64,000 nt of DNA from an uncultured Clostridia bacterium (lineage in GTDB: Bacteria > Bacillota > Clostridia > TANB77 > CAG-508), in NCBI GenBank assembly GCA_944387445.1, contig CALXEX010000005.1, positions 16,066 through 80,065 of the forward strand, written 5' to 3'. The notes beneath the pieces were generated by a model. That model did not search any database, was not told where the DNA came from, and saw only the letters and a program-made list of their open reading frames with translations. The position numbers and the translations under genes were made by a program. Shown one piece after another: positions 39,016-48,109 of this stretch. How positions within the stretch are numbered: the first letter of the stretch is position 1; every line of letters starts with the position of its first letter.

Positions 39016-39417
39016 TTTTTTTATCAGTACTACTTGATAAATATTAAAGTTCATGATATATTATTAACATAATTATTTATAATTAAATTCAAAAAGATTA
39101 AATCAGAAGTTTATTTCTAAAAATTTCAGAATAAAAAGTATAAGTTAGTATTTAGCAAAACATAAGTTTACATGAGATAGTATATAAAAATTAGAATGTT
39201 TGTTATTCTACTATATATTTTTAACTATTTTTTGTTATTAAAGATTTAATTTCATAGTTTAGAAATCAAATATTTTATAATTCAAATCGTTTCCAATAAA
39301 GAATAAATTTTTTAGAAGTATTTTGCAATATTTTATAATTCAAATTTTTAAACCTTAAAAATCTTAAATGGCAGTTTAATTATAAGTAATTATAAATTAA
39401 TAACAAGGAGGAATTTA
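39016..39417. other. AT-rich noncoding region with a 19-base direct repeat
   Basis: About 400 bases without coding character. The sequence AATATTTTATAATTCAAAT occurs twice, at 39269-39287 and 39327-39345, 58 bases apart. The right end leads into a decayed gene with an intact ribosome site. The region looks like the debris of a former mobile or accessory gene. Confidence 0.5.
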
Positions 39418-39581
39418 ATGGACAAAAAAGGAAAGAATCTTGTATTACTGGTCAAGAATTTATGGAAAAAATTTAAAAGGAAGTGATGATTATAGAGGAA
39501 GATGAAAGACAAATTATCTTGACAGAACATTTAGAGTTACATATAATAGAGGCAAGGAAAAAAATTAGGGCGTATAATTGA
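39418..39581 (+). pseudogene. Remnant of an Rpn-family (PD-(D/E)XK) recombination-promoting nuclease
   Basis: AAGGAGG and an ATG at 39418 open a frame of only 22 codons. In a second frame the segment ERILYYWSRIYGKNLKGSDD is visible, and in a third ERQIILTEHLELHIIEARKK. These resemble two conserved stretches of Rpn/transposase-like nucleases (the region around LYYWSKLY...G.DY and the LTD.LEIHFIEL motif). The parts are out of frame with each other and much sequence between and around them is missing. A shared origin is my inference from these motifs. Confidence 0.55.
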
Positions 39582-39596
39582 GAGTAGGGGTGAAAT

Positions 39597-41171
39597 ATGA
39601 AATCTAATATTTTTAAATATATATTTATTATATTTGTTATTATTCTTGTTATTGTAGCATTTTTTGTTATCAGAAATAACGAAAATGAACAAGAAACGCA
39701 AGAAGAAACAACAGGTACAGAAAAAGAGATTGTAAGACAAATTCGATTAGGAATTGCACAATGTGATACATTAAATCCATTATTGACAACTAATAAAAAT
39801 GTTCAGGATATTACAAAATTGATTTATGAACCCTTAGTAGATATATCTTCAGATTATAAGGCAACACCAGCTTTAGCTACAGAATGGGCCAAACAAGATG
39901 CAACTACGTATATTATTAAATTAAGAGAAAATGTCAAATGGTCAAATGGAGATAGATTTACGTCAAATGATGTTCAATTTACTTATGATAAATTAAAGGA
40001 AAATTCCTCAATATATTCTAGTAACTTAGAACATGTAACTATGTTAGAAGTTGTTGATGATTATATGGTAAAAATGTATTTAGATCAAGAAGTATCTTTT
40101 TTTGAATATTATTTAACATTCCCAATATTGCCTAAAACATTTTATGATACGCAAGATTATTATAATACAGGTATTGTACCAGTAGGAACAGGAAAATACA
40201 AAGTGGAAAATGTGCAAGAAAACTATATAACACTTACGAAAAATACGAACTGGTGGGATAGAGACACGGAATTGTCATTAGAGGAAATCACAGTTAATGT
40301 GTATGATTCTGTAGGAGAGTTATATAATGCTTTTAAATTAGGAAATGTAGATATGGTTAGTACAAGCAATATGAATATACAAGACTATATAGGAACCATG
40401 GGATATAGTACAAAAGAAATAAAAGGAAGAGAACATGATTTCTTGGTTTTAAATACACAAAATACATTATTAGCAAATCAAGAAGTAAGAAGAGCAATTG
40501 CTTATTCAATTGATAAAAATAATATTGTATCAAATGTTTTTCAAAATAAATATTATACATCAAGTTTTCCACTAGACTTTGGTTCATGGGTATATCAAGA
40601 ACAAGATGCAAGTTCTGGATATAATCCTGAACAGGCAAATCAACTTTTAACAGAAAATGGTTGGAGTTATAGAAACAGCAATTGGCAAAAAACAATAAGT
40701 GGAAGAACACAAAGAATACAATTAAATCTTATTGTAAAAGCATCAAATAGTACACAAGTATCTGTGGCAGACAATATAAGAACCCAATTAGCAAATCAAG
40801 GAATTAGAATTAATATTCAACAATATTCTGATGAGCAATATAATCTTGCTATACAAAATAAATCTTATGATATGATTTTATGTAGTATGAATTTATCACC
40901 AAATCCAGACATGTCATTATTTTTTGGAGAAGGAAATTTAGCGAATTATACCAATGAAGAAGTTACAAATTTAATGAATGAAGTAAAAAATACAACAGAT
41001 GAAGAAACAATCAAAAATGACTATTCAAGATTAGCAGAAATTTATAAAACAGATATACCATATATTAGTTTATATACCAATAAACATACAATAGCATATA
41101 ATACAGAATTGGTAGGAGAAATTGAATCAAATTGGTTTAATCCTTTTTGTCGGAATAGAAACATGGTATAA
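39597..41171 (+). CDS. Extracellular solute-binding protein, family 5 (peptide/oligopeptide type)
   Basis: 524 residues. An uncleaved-looking N-terminal helix (about 7-25) without a lipobox Cys anchors the protein, followed by a Glu/Thr-rich linker. The SBP_bac_5 fold is evident: NPLLTTNKNVQDITKLIYEPLV, WSNGDRFTSNDVQFTYD, PVGTGKYKVENV and NQEVRRAIAYSIDKNNIV. Such proteins deliver peptides to ABC permeases. No permease or ATPase gene is next to it, so it either serves a distant transporter or has another role. Confidence 0.85.
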   Translation: MKSNIFKYIFIIFVIILVIVAFFVIRNNENEQETQEETTGTEKEIVRQIRLGIAQCDTLNPLLTTNKNVQDITKLIYEPLVDISSDYKATPALATEWAKQDATTYIIKLRENVKWSNGDRFTSNDVQFTYDKLKENSSIYSSNLEHVTMLEVVDDYMVKMYLDQEVSFFEYYLTFPILPKTFYDTQDYYNTGIVPVGTGKYKVENVQENYITLTKNTNWWDRDTELSLEEITVNVYDSVGELYNAFKLGNVDMVSTSNMNIQDYIGTMGYSTKEIKGREHDFLVLNTQNTLLANQEVRRAIAYSIDKNNIVSNVFQNKYYTSSFPLDFGSWVYQEQDASSGYNPEQANQLLTENGWSYRNSNWQKTISGRTQRIQLNLIVKASNSTQVSVADNIRTQLANQGIRINIQQYSDEQYNLAIQNKSYDMILCSMNLSPNPDMSLFFGEGNLANYTNEEVTNLMNEVKNTTDEETIKNDYSRLAEIYKTDIPYISLYTNKHTIAYNTELVGEIESNWFNPFCRNRNMV

Positions 41172-41203
41172 ATAATGATAATAAAAAATTTTTAAAATAA
41201 GTA

Positions 41204-41231
41204 TTGACAAAACAAATTTTTGATATATAAT
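41204..41231 (+). promoter_or_regulatory. SigA-type promoter of recA
   Basis: TTGACA, 16 bases, TATAAT, about 40 bases before recA. A weak LexA-like sequence (AAACAAAAGTTC) lies at about 41241-41252; it deviates from the Gram-positive SOS box at several positions. Confidence 0.7.
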
Positions 41232-41273
41232 AACAATATCAAACAAAAGTTCAAGTAAATGAGGAGGAAAATT

Positions 41274-42329
41274 ATGAGTGAGAATGCAGAAAAAAAGAAA
41301 GCGCTAGAAGCAGCAATGAGTCAAATAGAAAAACAATTTGGTAAAGGTTCTGTTATGAAATTAGGAGAATTTAAGGCAATGGAAATAGAGGCAATTCCAA
41401 CAGGTGCTTTAAGCTTAGACATTGCATTGGGAATTGGTGGAGTACCTAGAGGAAGAATTATAGAAGTATTTGGACCAGAATCTTCTGGTAAAACAACATT
41501 GGCATTACATATTATTGCAGAAGCACAAAAAATGGGAGGAGAAGCAGCATTTATTGATGCAGAGCATGCTTTAGACCCAGTTTATGCAAAAAAATTAGGG
41601 GTAGATATCGATAATTTAATTGTATCTCAACCAGATACAGGAGAACAAGCACTAGAAATAACAGAAAGTTTAGTAAGAAGTGGAGCACTAGATGTTATTG
41701 TCGTAGACTCTGTAGCAGCATTGGTTCCAAAAGCAGAAATTGATGGTGACATGGGAGATTCACACATGGGATTACAAGCAAGACTTATGTCACAAGCACT
41801 AAGAAAATTAGCAGGAGCAATTAATAAATCTAAAACCGTATTAATTTTTATTAACCAATTAAGAGAAAAAATAGGTGTTATGTTTGGAAATCCAGAGACG
41901 ACAACAGGTGGTAGAGCATTAAAATTTTATGCCTCTGTTAGAATGGATATTAGAAAAATAGAAAACATTAAACAAGATGGAGAAGTAAAAGGAAATAGAG
42001 TAAGAGTAAAAGTTATCAAAAATAAAGTGGCACCACCATTTAGAGAAGCAGAATTTGATATCATTTATGGAGAAGGAATTTCCAAAGAAGGAAATATCCT
42101 AGATATGGCAGTTAACTTAGACATTGTAGAAAAGGCAGGTTCTTGGTTTAGCTATAATGGAGAAAGAATTGGACAAGGAAGAGAAAATGTTAAAAAATAC
42201 TTAAAAGAAAATCCAAAAATGTTAGAAGAAATAGAAGGAAAAGTAAGACAAGATTTTGAAAAAGTATTTGAAGAAAGTCTAGGAGAAGAATTACCTGAAA
42301 TTGATATGGATGATGATGAAGAAGAATAA
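41274..42329 (+). CDS. recA: Recombinase RecA
   Basis: A 351-residue strand-exchange ATPase. Walker A is [10 protein letters not shown] near residue 65, [19 protein letters not shown] contains Walker B and the base of loop 1, and the [20 protein letters not shown] region contains loop 2 (about 190-210). The acidic C-terminal tail is normal. The start is the ATG at 41274, five bases after GAGGAGG; the ATG at 41259 lies upstream of that site. recX follows three genes later. Confidence 0.97.
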   Translation: MSENAEKKKALEAAMSQIEKQFGKGSVMKLGEFKAMEIEAIPTGALSLDIALGIGGVPRGRIIEVFGPESSGKTTLALHIIAEAQKMGGEAAFIDAEHALDPVYAKKLGVDIDNLIVSQPDTGEQALEITESLVRSGALDVIVVDSVAALVPKAEIDGDMGDSHMGLQARLMSQALRKLAGAINKSKTVLIFINQLREKIGVMFGNPETTTGGRALKFYASVRMDIRKIENIKQDGEVKGNRVRVKVIKNKVAPPFREAEFDIIYGEGISKEGNILDMAVNLDIVEKAGSWFSYNGERIGQGRENVKKYLKENPKMLEEIEGKVRQDFEKVFEESLGEELPEIDMDDDEEE

Positions 42330-42468
42330 AAACAAAAAAAGGGGGATACAATGTATCTCCTTTTCCTTATAATTTGTGGTTGCTATTTTAAAATCTTTAT
42401 AGTAAAATAGAAAAAAAGTATGCTATATGCAAAATGAAAGATTTCTATACAAACAAAAAGGAGAAAAA

Positions 42469-42939
42469 ATGGAAGAACGATATAGAACTTTATCAGCAGT
42501 TATGTTGATGTTAATCAGAGAAAACAATGGAAAAGAAGAAATTTTATTGCAAAAAAGAAAAAATACGGGATATATGGATGGCTATTGGGATTATTCAGCA
42601 ACTGGACATGTTGAAAATATGGAGAGTATGAAAATGGCAATGCAAAGAGAAGCAAAAGAAGAATTGTGCATTGATATTGCTATAGAAGATTTGGAATTTG
42701 TTTCATTAATTCATAAAATCAATGGGATTGATACCATATACTATAATGGATATTTTAAAGCACAAAAATGGAAGGGAAATCCAAAAATTGGGGAACCAAA
42801 CAAGGATGAGGAGATAAAATGGTTTGATATTCATAATCTTCCAGAAAATTTAATTGATGACAGAAAGAATGCTATGGAAAATTATATACAAAAAATACCA
42901 TATAGTGAATTTGGTTGGAATGAAAGAAAACAAAGGTAA
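42469..42939 (+). CDS. Nudix hydrolase
   Basis: 156 residues from the ATG at 42469 behind AAAGGAG. The Nudix box GHVENMESMKMAMQREAKEE is complete apart from Cys for the last Gly (GX5EX7REUXEEXGU). The N-terminal part MLIRENNGKEEILLQKRKN matches Nudix enzymes that hydrolyse nucleoside diphosphate derivatives such as oxidised nucleotides or (d)NTPs. The substrate cannot be read from the sequence. It is followed by a HAD phosphatase with 11 bases between. Confidence 0.85.
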   Translation: MEERYRTLSAVMLMLIRENNGKEEILLQKRKNTGYMDGYWDYSATGHVENMESMKMAMQREAKEELCIDIAIEDLEFVSLIHKINGIDTIYYNGYFKAQKWKGNPKIGEPNKDEEIKWFDIHNLPENLIDDRKNAMENYIQKIPYSEFGWNERKQR

Positions 42940-42950
42940 AGGTGGATGTT

Positions 42951-43823
42951 ATGATAAAATTACTTGCAAGTGATTTAGATGGAACAATTGTGTACAATAA
43001 TGAGATAACGACAATGGATTTGGAAGCAGTAAAAAAATTGAGACTAACAGATATTCAATTTGTTGTTTGTACAGGAAAAACATATGCAATGACAAAAGAC
43101 ATATGTCATCAATTAAAACCAACATATGGGATTTTTGGAAATGGAACACAAATTATCAATATAAAAACAGGTAAAGAAATTATTAGAAATACCATAACAA
43201 ATGCACAAGTGATGGATTGTTTGAAAATTGCTAAAAAACATCATTTACATATACATATTTATACAGAACATAAAATTATTGCACAAGAAAATTTAGACTA
43301 TATGGCTTATAGAAATTATATTTTATACAAAGATCAGGTAGAATTTGAAATAGTGGATTCTATAGAAAATTATATAAGAGAACAAAATCCCAATATATTA
43401 AAATTGATATTATCAGGGGAAAAAGAATTGCTAACTATAAAAAGAGAAATTGAATCCAAAGAAAAGGTAACTGCAATACGAATAAAAAAATGTGGAAAAT
43501 ATATTGATAAAGTTGTTGGTAAAGAATATGAATATTTGGATATTGTACCTAGGCATATAACAAAATATCATGCTTTAATGCAATTAAGTATATATTTAGG
43601 GATACCAATGGAACAAATTATGGCAATAGGAGATAATATCAATGATATAGAAATGATAAAACATGCTGGAATTGGAGTAGCAATAGGAGGTAGTTATAAA
43701 AGAGTACAAAATATTGCTTCTTATGTAACTCAAAATACAGTAAAAACAGGAGGATTTGCAGAAGCAATTGATAAATTTCTAATAGAAACAAGGAGTGAAT
43801 ATGTATACAGTAGAAGAATTTGA
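42951..43823 (+). CDS. Cof-type HAD-superfamily phosphatase
   Basis: 290 residues from the ATG at 42951 (MIKLLASDLDGT), with AAAGGTGG five bases upstream; a GTG at 42942 overlaps this site. Motif I is DLDGT, motif II VCTGK, and motif IV GDNINDIEMIKHAG, with a C2B cap between. Cof proteins remove phosphate from sugar phosphates or flavin precursors. The 3' end overlaps recX by 23 bases. Confidence 0.9.
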   Translation: MIKLLASDLDGTIVYNNEITTMDLEAVKKLRLTDIQFVVCTGKTYAMTKDICHQLKPTYGIFGNGTQIINIKTGKEIIRNTITNAQVMDCLKIAKKHHLHIHIYTEHKIIAQENLDYMAYRNYILYKDQVEFEIVDSIENYIREQNPNILKLILSGEKELLTIKREIESKEKVTAIRIKKCGKYIDKVVGKEYEYLDIVPRHITKYHALMQLSIYLGIPMEQIMAIGDNINDIEMIKHAGIGVAIGGSYKRVQNIASYVTQNTVKTGGFAEAIDKFLIETRSEYVYSRRI

Positions 43824-44247
43824 TAAAGAAAAAACAAAAGTATTAAAATATGTATTATATAAAAAAAGAAGTGAAAATGAAATTAGAAAAAAATTTGGAA
43901 ATGAAATAGAAGAAAATTTGCTAGAGGATATTATTGCCTATTTAAAAGAAGCAAAATATATAGATGATAAAGAATATATTAGAAAAACAATCAATAATTT
44001 TATGGCTTTAAAAAATCTATCTATACGAGAGATAGAATATAAATTATATAGCAAAGGAATCAAAAAAGAAGATATAGAAGATTATATTTATGAAAATAAA
44101 GAAGAATTAAATCAATATGAAATGAAATCAGCTAGAAATATAGCTAATAAAAAAATAACATCATTAGAATTAGAAGAAATTAAACAATATTTAATGAAAA
44201 AAGGATATAAAAGAGAAAATATAGCTATTGCATTAGAAGATATATAA
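43801..44247 (+). CDS. recX: Regulatory protein RecX
   Basis: 148 residues from the ATG at 43801, four bases after AAGGAGTG inside the HAD gene. RecX binds RecA filaments and limits their activity. Helical three-motif repeats are visible: RSENEIRKKFG, YIDDKEYIRKTINNFM and LSIREIEYKLYSKGI. Its location soon after recA supports the call. Sequence conservation is low, as is normal for the family. Confidence 0.85.
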   Translation: MYTVEEFDKEKTKVLKYVLYKKRSENEIRKKFGNEIEENLLEDIIAYLKEAKYIDDKEYIRKTINNFMALKNLSIREIEYKLYSKGIKKEDIEDYIYENKEELNQYEMKSARNIANKKITSLELEEIKQYLMKKGYKRENIAIALEDI

Positions 44248-44263
44248 GAAGAGGAGAGAGACC

Positions 44264-45013
44264 ATGTCGATATTAACATTAGAAACAAAAAAGTATGCTA
44301 TTAAGATAGAAAACTTTGAAGGACCGCTAGATTTATTATGTCATTTAATTGAAATTAATAAAATGAATATTTATGATATTCATTTAAATGAAATTACAGA
44401 CCAATATATTCAATATTTAAATCAAATGGAAGAAATGAATTTGGAAATTGCTAGTGAATTTGTTGTTATGGCATCTACTTTACTATATTTAAAATCAAAA
44501 AAACTACTTCCAAAACAAGAAGAGGAAGAAGAAGAACTAACCGAAGAAGAATTAATTAGAAGAATCATTGAATATAAAAAGTTTAAAGAAATTAGTAAAG
44601 TATTGAAACAAAATTTTATGCAAAATGGAAATCGCTATTATAAAAGCCAAGAAAATATTGAGCTTCCAAAACAAAAATTGGAAAAGGATTATGATAACAC
44701 GGTTATTCCTAATATATATAGTGAATTAATAGAAAGAAATCGTGCAAAAATCAATCAAAATGCAAAAAATATTGAAAAAATTGCATTAGTAGAAAATTAT
44801 ACAGTTGCTAGCAAAGTAAAAGAAATGTTTAAAGTATTGGTAAAACAAAAACGATTTGTGTTTAATAAATTATTTTCATTGAATAAGCACAATAAACAAG
44901 AAGTAGTAACAGCATTTAGTGGATTATTAGAAATGTCAAGAAGAAAGAAAGTAGAAACGACACAAGAAGAACTTTTTGGAGATATTACTGTTGAGAAACC
45001 AAAAAGAGCATAA
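44264..45013 (+). CDS. scpA: Segregation and condensation protein A
   Basis: A 249-residue kleisin subunit of the SMC-ScpAB complex that organises the chromosome. KIENFEGPLDLLCHLIEINKMNIYDI is the N-terminal family signature (first helices that bind the SMC neck), and SEFVVMASTLLYLKSKKLLP follows. The C-terminal winged helix (FSGLLEMSRRKKVETTQEE) binds the other SMC head. scpB does not follow here; an orphan gene is in its usual place. Confidence 0.94.
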   Translation: MSILTLETKKYAIKIENFEGPLDLLCHLIEINKMNIYDIHLNEITDQYIQYLNQMEEMNLEIASEFVVMASTLLYLKSKKLLPKQEEEEEELTEEELIRRIIEYKKFKEISKVLKQNFMQNGNRYYKSQENIELPKQKLEKDYDNTVIPNIYSELIERNRAKINQNAKNIEKIALVENYTVASKVKEMFKVLVKQKRFVFNKLFSLNKHNKQEVVTAFSGLLEMSRRKKVETTQEELFGDITVEKPKRA

Positions 45014-45022
45014 GAGATGTAG

Positions 45023-45072
45023 AAAGAATCATGTAAGAAAAGGCTTATGGCTATCATACATGATTCTTTATT
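45023..45072 (+). terminator. Terminator after scpA
   Basis: AAAGAATCATGT and its complement enclose a 23-base loop with inner pairing; TTTATTTG follows. Confidence 0.7.
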
Positions 45073-45074
45073 TG

Positions 45075-45103
45075 TTGACAAATTATGTATACTGATATAA
45101 AAT
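45075..45103 (+). promoter_or_regulatory. SigA-type promoter of the 45138 orphan
   Basis: TTGACA, 17 bases, TAAAAT, about 35 bases before the start codon. Confidence 0.7.
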
Positions 45104-45137
45104 ATATTGTATAAAAATAGTAGGAGGTAACAATGAT

Positions 45138-46274
45138 ATGGAAAAAATGAATAAAGAAGCATATCAACGGTTAAAACACAGAAAGGAGCAACTGGAGGCT
45201 AGAGTAGAAAGAGATGTTCCGGGACCTGAAAGGGAAACTGCCAAAAGACTTTTGAAAAAAGTTTCTAAACGGTTAGAGGAGTTTGAAAAAGCTAATGGCA
45301 TTATTCATGAAGAAACAACAGAGACAGTAGAAGAGGAGAAGGAGTACAGGGGATTCTATACTACGAGTAGTAAAAGAAATTCTAAATTTGGGGAATTTGT
45401 TAAAAAGAATTTTGGATCATTTGAAAATTTCTTTTCATTTATGGAAGGTGTTGCTAAGAAGTTTGAAGAGGAATGCAAAAAGAATCCAAGAAACCATAAT
45501 GGTTATAACAAATGGTATGATTATGAAGAACCTGAAGAATATTACCAGGAAGAAACTCGTTCAGTAGACGAGCTAATTAAAGACTTAGGAGTTCTATATC
45601 TGATTTTCGGGAGTACCTATCAAACATATTTTAATTACCATGTTTATAAGGTAAGATTTTTGAAAGAAATCGAAAAAAATGGAGCTTTCTTCAGAGTAAA
45701 GGCAAATATCTATGAAGATAATAAATTAATTTGCAAAGGCATTCAAATTGGATTCTGGCCCTTTCATAGAGGCGATGACAGGGTTAGAGATATGGAATGG
45801 TCTGCAAAAGATAATGTCTTTAAAAAATATGACGAAAGGAGTACACCGACAAGAGTATTTATATTAAAAATATTGAAAGAAATGCAGGAGTTGTGGAATA
45901 GCTATTTTGATGAAGAAGTAGAAAAACTTCCTGACAAAGCTCAAAAAGACAACGAAGTAGAAAAACTTCCTGACAAATCTCAAAAAGACAACTTTGTGAC
46001 AGTTACAATGTCTAAAGAAGAACGTCGGAGAAGGATTAGAGAGATTTCCCAAAATCTGTATCCTCAAAAATTTGATAGGATGAAGGATATACTGATTGAG
46101 ACAGATAAGCAATATAAAGATTTGGCGGACTATCTTGAAACATCAGGGTTGGTCTATGAAGTAAGAGAAAATGCTATATATGTATGGCACTATCATTATA
46201 ATAAGTATTTTAAACTCATAGGATACAACTTAACTGGTCGTGACAAGGTGTTAAATTTGTTACCGGTGCAATAA
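45138..46274 (+). CDS. Orphan protein with a 39-base tandem duplication
   Basis: 378 residues, soluble and highly charged; no family recognised. AGGAGG lies ten bases before the ATG. The first 90 residues are basic and helical. A Tyr/Glu-rich segment (YDYEEPEEYYQEE) follows, then a more ordered domain with DLGVLYLIFGSTYQTYFNY and a WPFHRG turn. At 45915-45953 and 45954-45992 the same 39 bases occur twice with one mismatch (EVEKLPDKAQKDN, then the same with Ser), a recent slippage. The last 90 residues (LYPQKFDRMKDIL...) form another domain. Codons such as CGG, GGG and GAG are more frequent than in its neighbours. Confidence 0.6.
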   Translation: MEKMNKEAYQRLKHRKEQLEARVERDVPGPERETAKRLLKKVSKRLEEFEKANGIIHEETTETVEEEKEYRGFYTTSSKRNSKFGEFVKKNFGSFENFFSFMEGVAKKFEEECKKNPRNHNGYNKWYDYEEPEEYYQEETRSVDELIKDLGVLYLIFGSTYQTYFNYHVYKVRFLKEIEKNGAFFRVKANIYEDNKLICKGIQIGFWPFHRGDDRVRDMEWSAKDNVFKKYDERSTPTRVFILKILKEMQELWNSYFDEEVEKLPDKAQKDNEVEKLPDKSQKDNFVTVTMSKEERRRRIREISQNLYPQKFDRMKDILIETDKQYKDLADYLETSGLVYEVRENAIYVWHYHYNKYFKLIGYNLTGRDKVLNLLPVQ

Positions 46275-46347
46275 CTTTTATTGTTATTGTTTAAATTCCA
46301 AAAAGAAGGGAAAACTAATTACAGAACTAAGAAACAAGGTGATGTAA

Positions 46348-46986
46348 TTGGTTTTTCTTTTTATTTTATTAATATTTCTAGTTTTGGGATTGGTTATTTT
46401 AACTTCTAAGTTAGATATTAGAATGATAAATTTAATCATAGATTCACAAAGTAAAAAGTATATAAATGATAGATATGAAATTATCATAAAATTAAAAATT
46501 TTTGGAAATATACCGATTCTAAAATTTACACTAAATAAGAGCAGACTAAGAAAAATAAAACAATCTAGGAAAATGAATGAAAAAGTAAAACAATTAGAAA
46601 AGGATATTTTACAAAACAAAGATAAATTTGATAGACAAGTGATAAAAGGTTTAAAAGAATTTAGTAAAGGCATATATATGAAAAAATTAGATTTAGAAGT
46701 AGAATTGGGAACAGAAAATGCATTTTTAACATCTATGTTCGTTACTATTTTTTCTAGTATATTATCTATTGTATTCTCAAGAATCCATGTAAGAGAAAAA
46801 AATATCGTATATGAAATTAAACCACTTTATAGAAATGAAAATTCTATAAAAATTGAAATTTCTGGTATATTTCAAATAAAACTGATACATATTATAAATA
46901 CCATATATGTATTAAATAAAAAAGGAGGAAGAAAAAATCATGAGCGAACATCCAATAGAAGGTCTTATGACTACAGCTATGAATAG
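46348..46986 (+). CDS. ytfI: DUF2953 membrane-associated sporulation protein (YtfI-like)
   Basis: 212 residues from a TTG start at 46348 with AAGGTGATG just upstream. One N-terminal helix (MVFLFILLIFLVLGLVIL) precedes a basic helical region and a strand-rich domain with YEIKPLYRNENSIKIEISG. The position directly before, and overlapping, ytfJ is the same as in Bacillus subtilis, where both are sporulation-related. The last 47 bases overlap the ytfJ start. Confidence 0.75.
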   Translation: MVFLFILLIFLVLGLVILTSKLDIRMINLIIDSQSKKYINDRYEIIIKLKIFGNIPILKFTLNKSRLRKIKQSRKMNEKVKQLEKDILQNKDKFDRQVIKGLKEFSKGIYMKKLDLEVELGTENAFLTSMFVTIFSSILSIVFSRIHVREKNIVYEIKPLYRNENSIKIEISGIFQIKLIHIINTIYVLNKKGGRKNHERTSNRRSYDYSYE

Positions 46987-47551
46987 TATCCAAGATATGA
47001 TAGATGTGAATACCATTATAGGAGAGCCAATTGAAACATCTAATAATATAGTCATTATTCCCATATCAAAAGTATCATTTGGTTTTGCAGCAGGAGGAAG
47101 TGAATTTAAAGGAGAAACGGTTGATGAGTACAGAAAAAGAGAAAAAGAAGAAGAAGTGCAATACAGGTTACCATTTGGAGGTGGTTCAGGAGCAGGGGTT
47201 ACCATTAATCCAATTGCATTTCTAGTTATCCAAGGAGAAAATGTAAAATTAATGCCTGTTAATTATAGTTCATCAATAGATAAACTTTTAGATTATATTC
47301 CAGACTTATTAGACAAAACAAATAACATGATTAATAAATGTATCCAAAAGTCGAAAGATAAAACAAAGGGAGATACAAAAGAGAATGAACAAAAGAAATC
47401 AGAAAAAGTAAAAATGGATAAAAATAGAATAGCAGAAGATTTAGACGAAAGTAAACATATAAAAGAAAGAATAGAAAGAACAAAAAAACCAGTAGAAGAA
47501 GAAATTACTTATGAGTATGAATATGATGAAACATTAGATGATGATGAATAA
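46940..47551 (+). CDS. ytfJ: GerW/YtfJ-family sporulation protein
   Basis: 203 residues. IEGLMTTAMNSIQDMIDVNTIIGEPI at the N-terminus and VIPISKVSFGFAAGGSEF with FGGGSGAGVTINPIAFLVI are the family core. YtfJ/GerW is made in the forespore and is needed for normal spore germination in Bacillus. The C-terminal 60 residues form a Lys/Glu-rich tail that is longer than in Bacillus and ends in acidic Tyr repeats (YEYEYDETLDDDE). AAAGGAGG precedes the ATG within ytfI. Confidence 0.9.
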   Translation: MSEHPIEGLMTTAMNSIQDMIDVNTIIGEPIETSNNIVIIPISKVSFGFAAGGSEFKGETVDEYRKREKEEEVQYRLPFGGGSGAGVTINPIAFLVIQGENVKLMPVNYSSSIDKLLDYIPDLLDKTNNMINKCIQKSKDKTKGDTKENEQKKSEKVKMDKNRIAEDLDESKHIKERIERTKKPVEEEITYEYEYDETLDDDE

Positions 47552-47591
47552 GGGATTTTAGGGAAGAATGGGTACGTTCCTAAAATCCCTT
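47550..47591 (+). terminator. Hairpin after ytfJ
   Basis: AAGGGATTTTAGG and its exact complement, 16-base loop. The T-run is missing, so termination may be inefficient. Confidence 0.55.
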
Positions 47592-47644
47592 ATTCAATTG
47601 TCGAAAACTTCTTATAAAACGACAAAACTTCCTATTTTTTACTC

Positions 47645-47673
47645 TTGGAAAATACTGGAAAAAAGAATATAAT
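47645..47673 (+). promoter_or_regulatory. Promoter of the spoIIA operon
   Basis: TTGGAA, 17 bases, TATAAT fits SigmaA. The same bases contain GGAAAAT and AGAATAT, an imperfect SigmaH-like pair with spacing two bases short. In Bacillus spoIIA is transcribed by SigmaH; the sequence here fits SigmaA better. Confidence 0.5.
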
Positions 47674-47700
47674 ACAAGAAGAATTTTAAAGGAGGCTATG

Positions 47701-48042
47701 ATGGAATCAAAATTTTATGAAGAGGACAAGTTGTTAATTTTTAGAATCACAGATGAAATTGATGATTTTAGTGTTCAAAAGATAAGGAGGAGAGCGGATT
47801 ATGACATTGAAAGATATATGCCTAGAAAAGTTATATTTGATTTTAATCGTGTTACATTCATGGATAGCGCAGGGATAGGATTGATTATTGGAAGGTACAA
47901 ATTTGCAAAAATGTTAGGAAGTACAGTAGAACTTTCAAATTTAACGAGTAGCATTAAGAAAATATTTGAAATGAGTGGGATTTTAAGATTAATACCAATT
48001 ACCAATTTAGAAGATGAAAAGTATATAAATAAAATTGGATAA
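47701..48042 (+). CDS. spoIIAA: Anti-sigma F factor antagonist SpoIIAA
   Basis: 113 residues from the second of two adjacent ATG codons (47701), five bases after AAAGGAGG. STAS domain with FDFNRVTFMDSAGIGLIIGR; Ser56 in DSAGIG is the residue phosphorylated by SpoIIAB. Unphosphorylated SpoIIAA pulls SpoIIAB off SigmaF and so starts forespore transcription. First gene of the spoIIAA-spoIIAB-sigF operon. Confidence 0.94.
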   Translation: MESKFYEEDKLLIFRITDEIDDFSVQKIRRRADYDIERYMPRKVIFDFNRVTFMDSAGIGLIIGRYKFAKMLGSTVELSNLTSSIKKIFEMSGILRLIPITNLEDEKYINKIG

Positions 48043-48109
48043 TTTTATTTATAAAAGGTTATAGGAATACCTTATGAAAAACCTAAATATATATATAAAG
48101 GAAAAGAAG

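Noticed and set aside
41240-41253. LexA box in front of recA
   Set aside because: AAACAAAAGTTC deviates from the Gram-positive SOS consensus at about three positions, and the half sites near recN are not properly spaced. Not strong enough for a feature.
42335-42366. Terminator after recA
   Set aside because: The GGGGATACA/TGTATCTCC hairpin is short and the tail is TTTTCCTT; possible but weaker than the other terminators listed.
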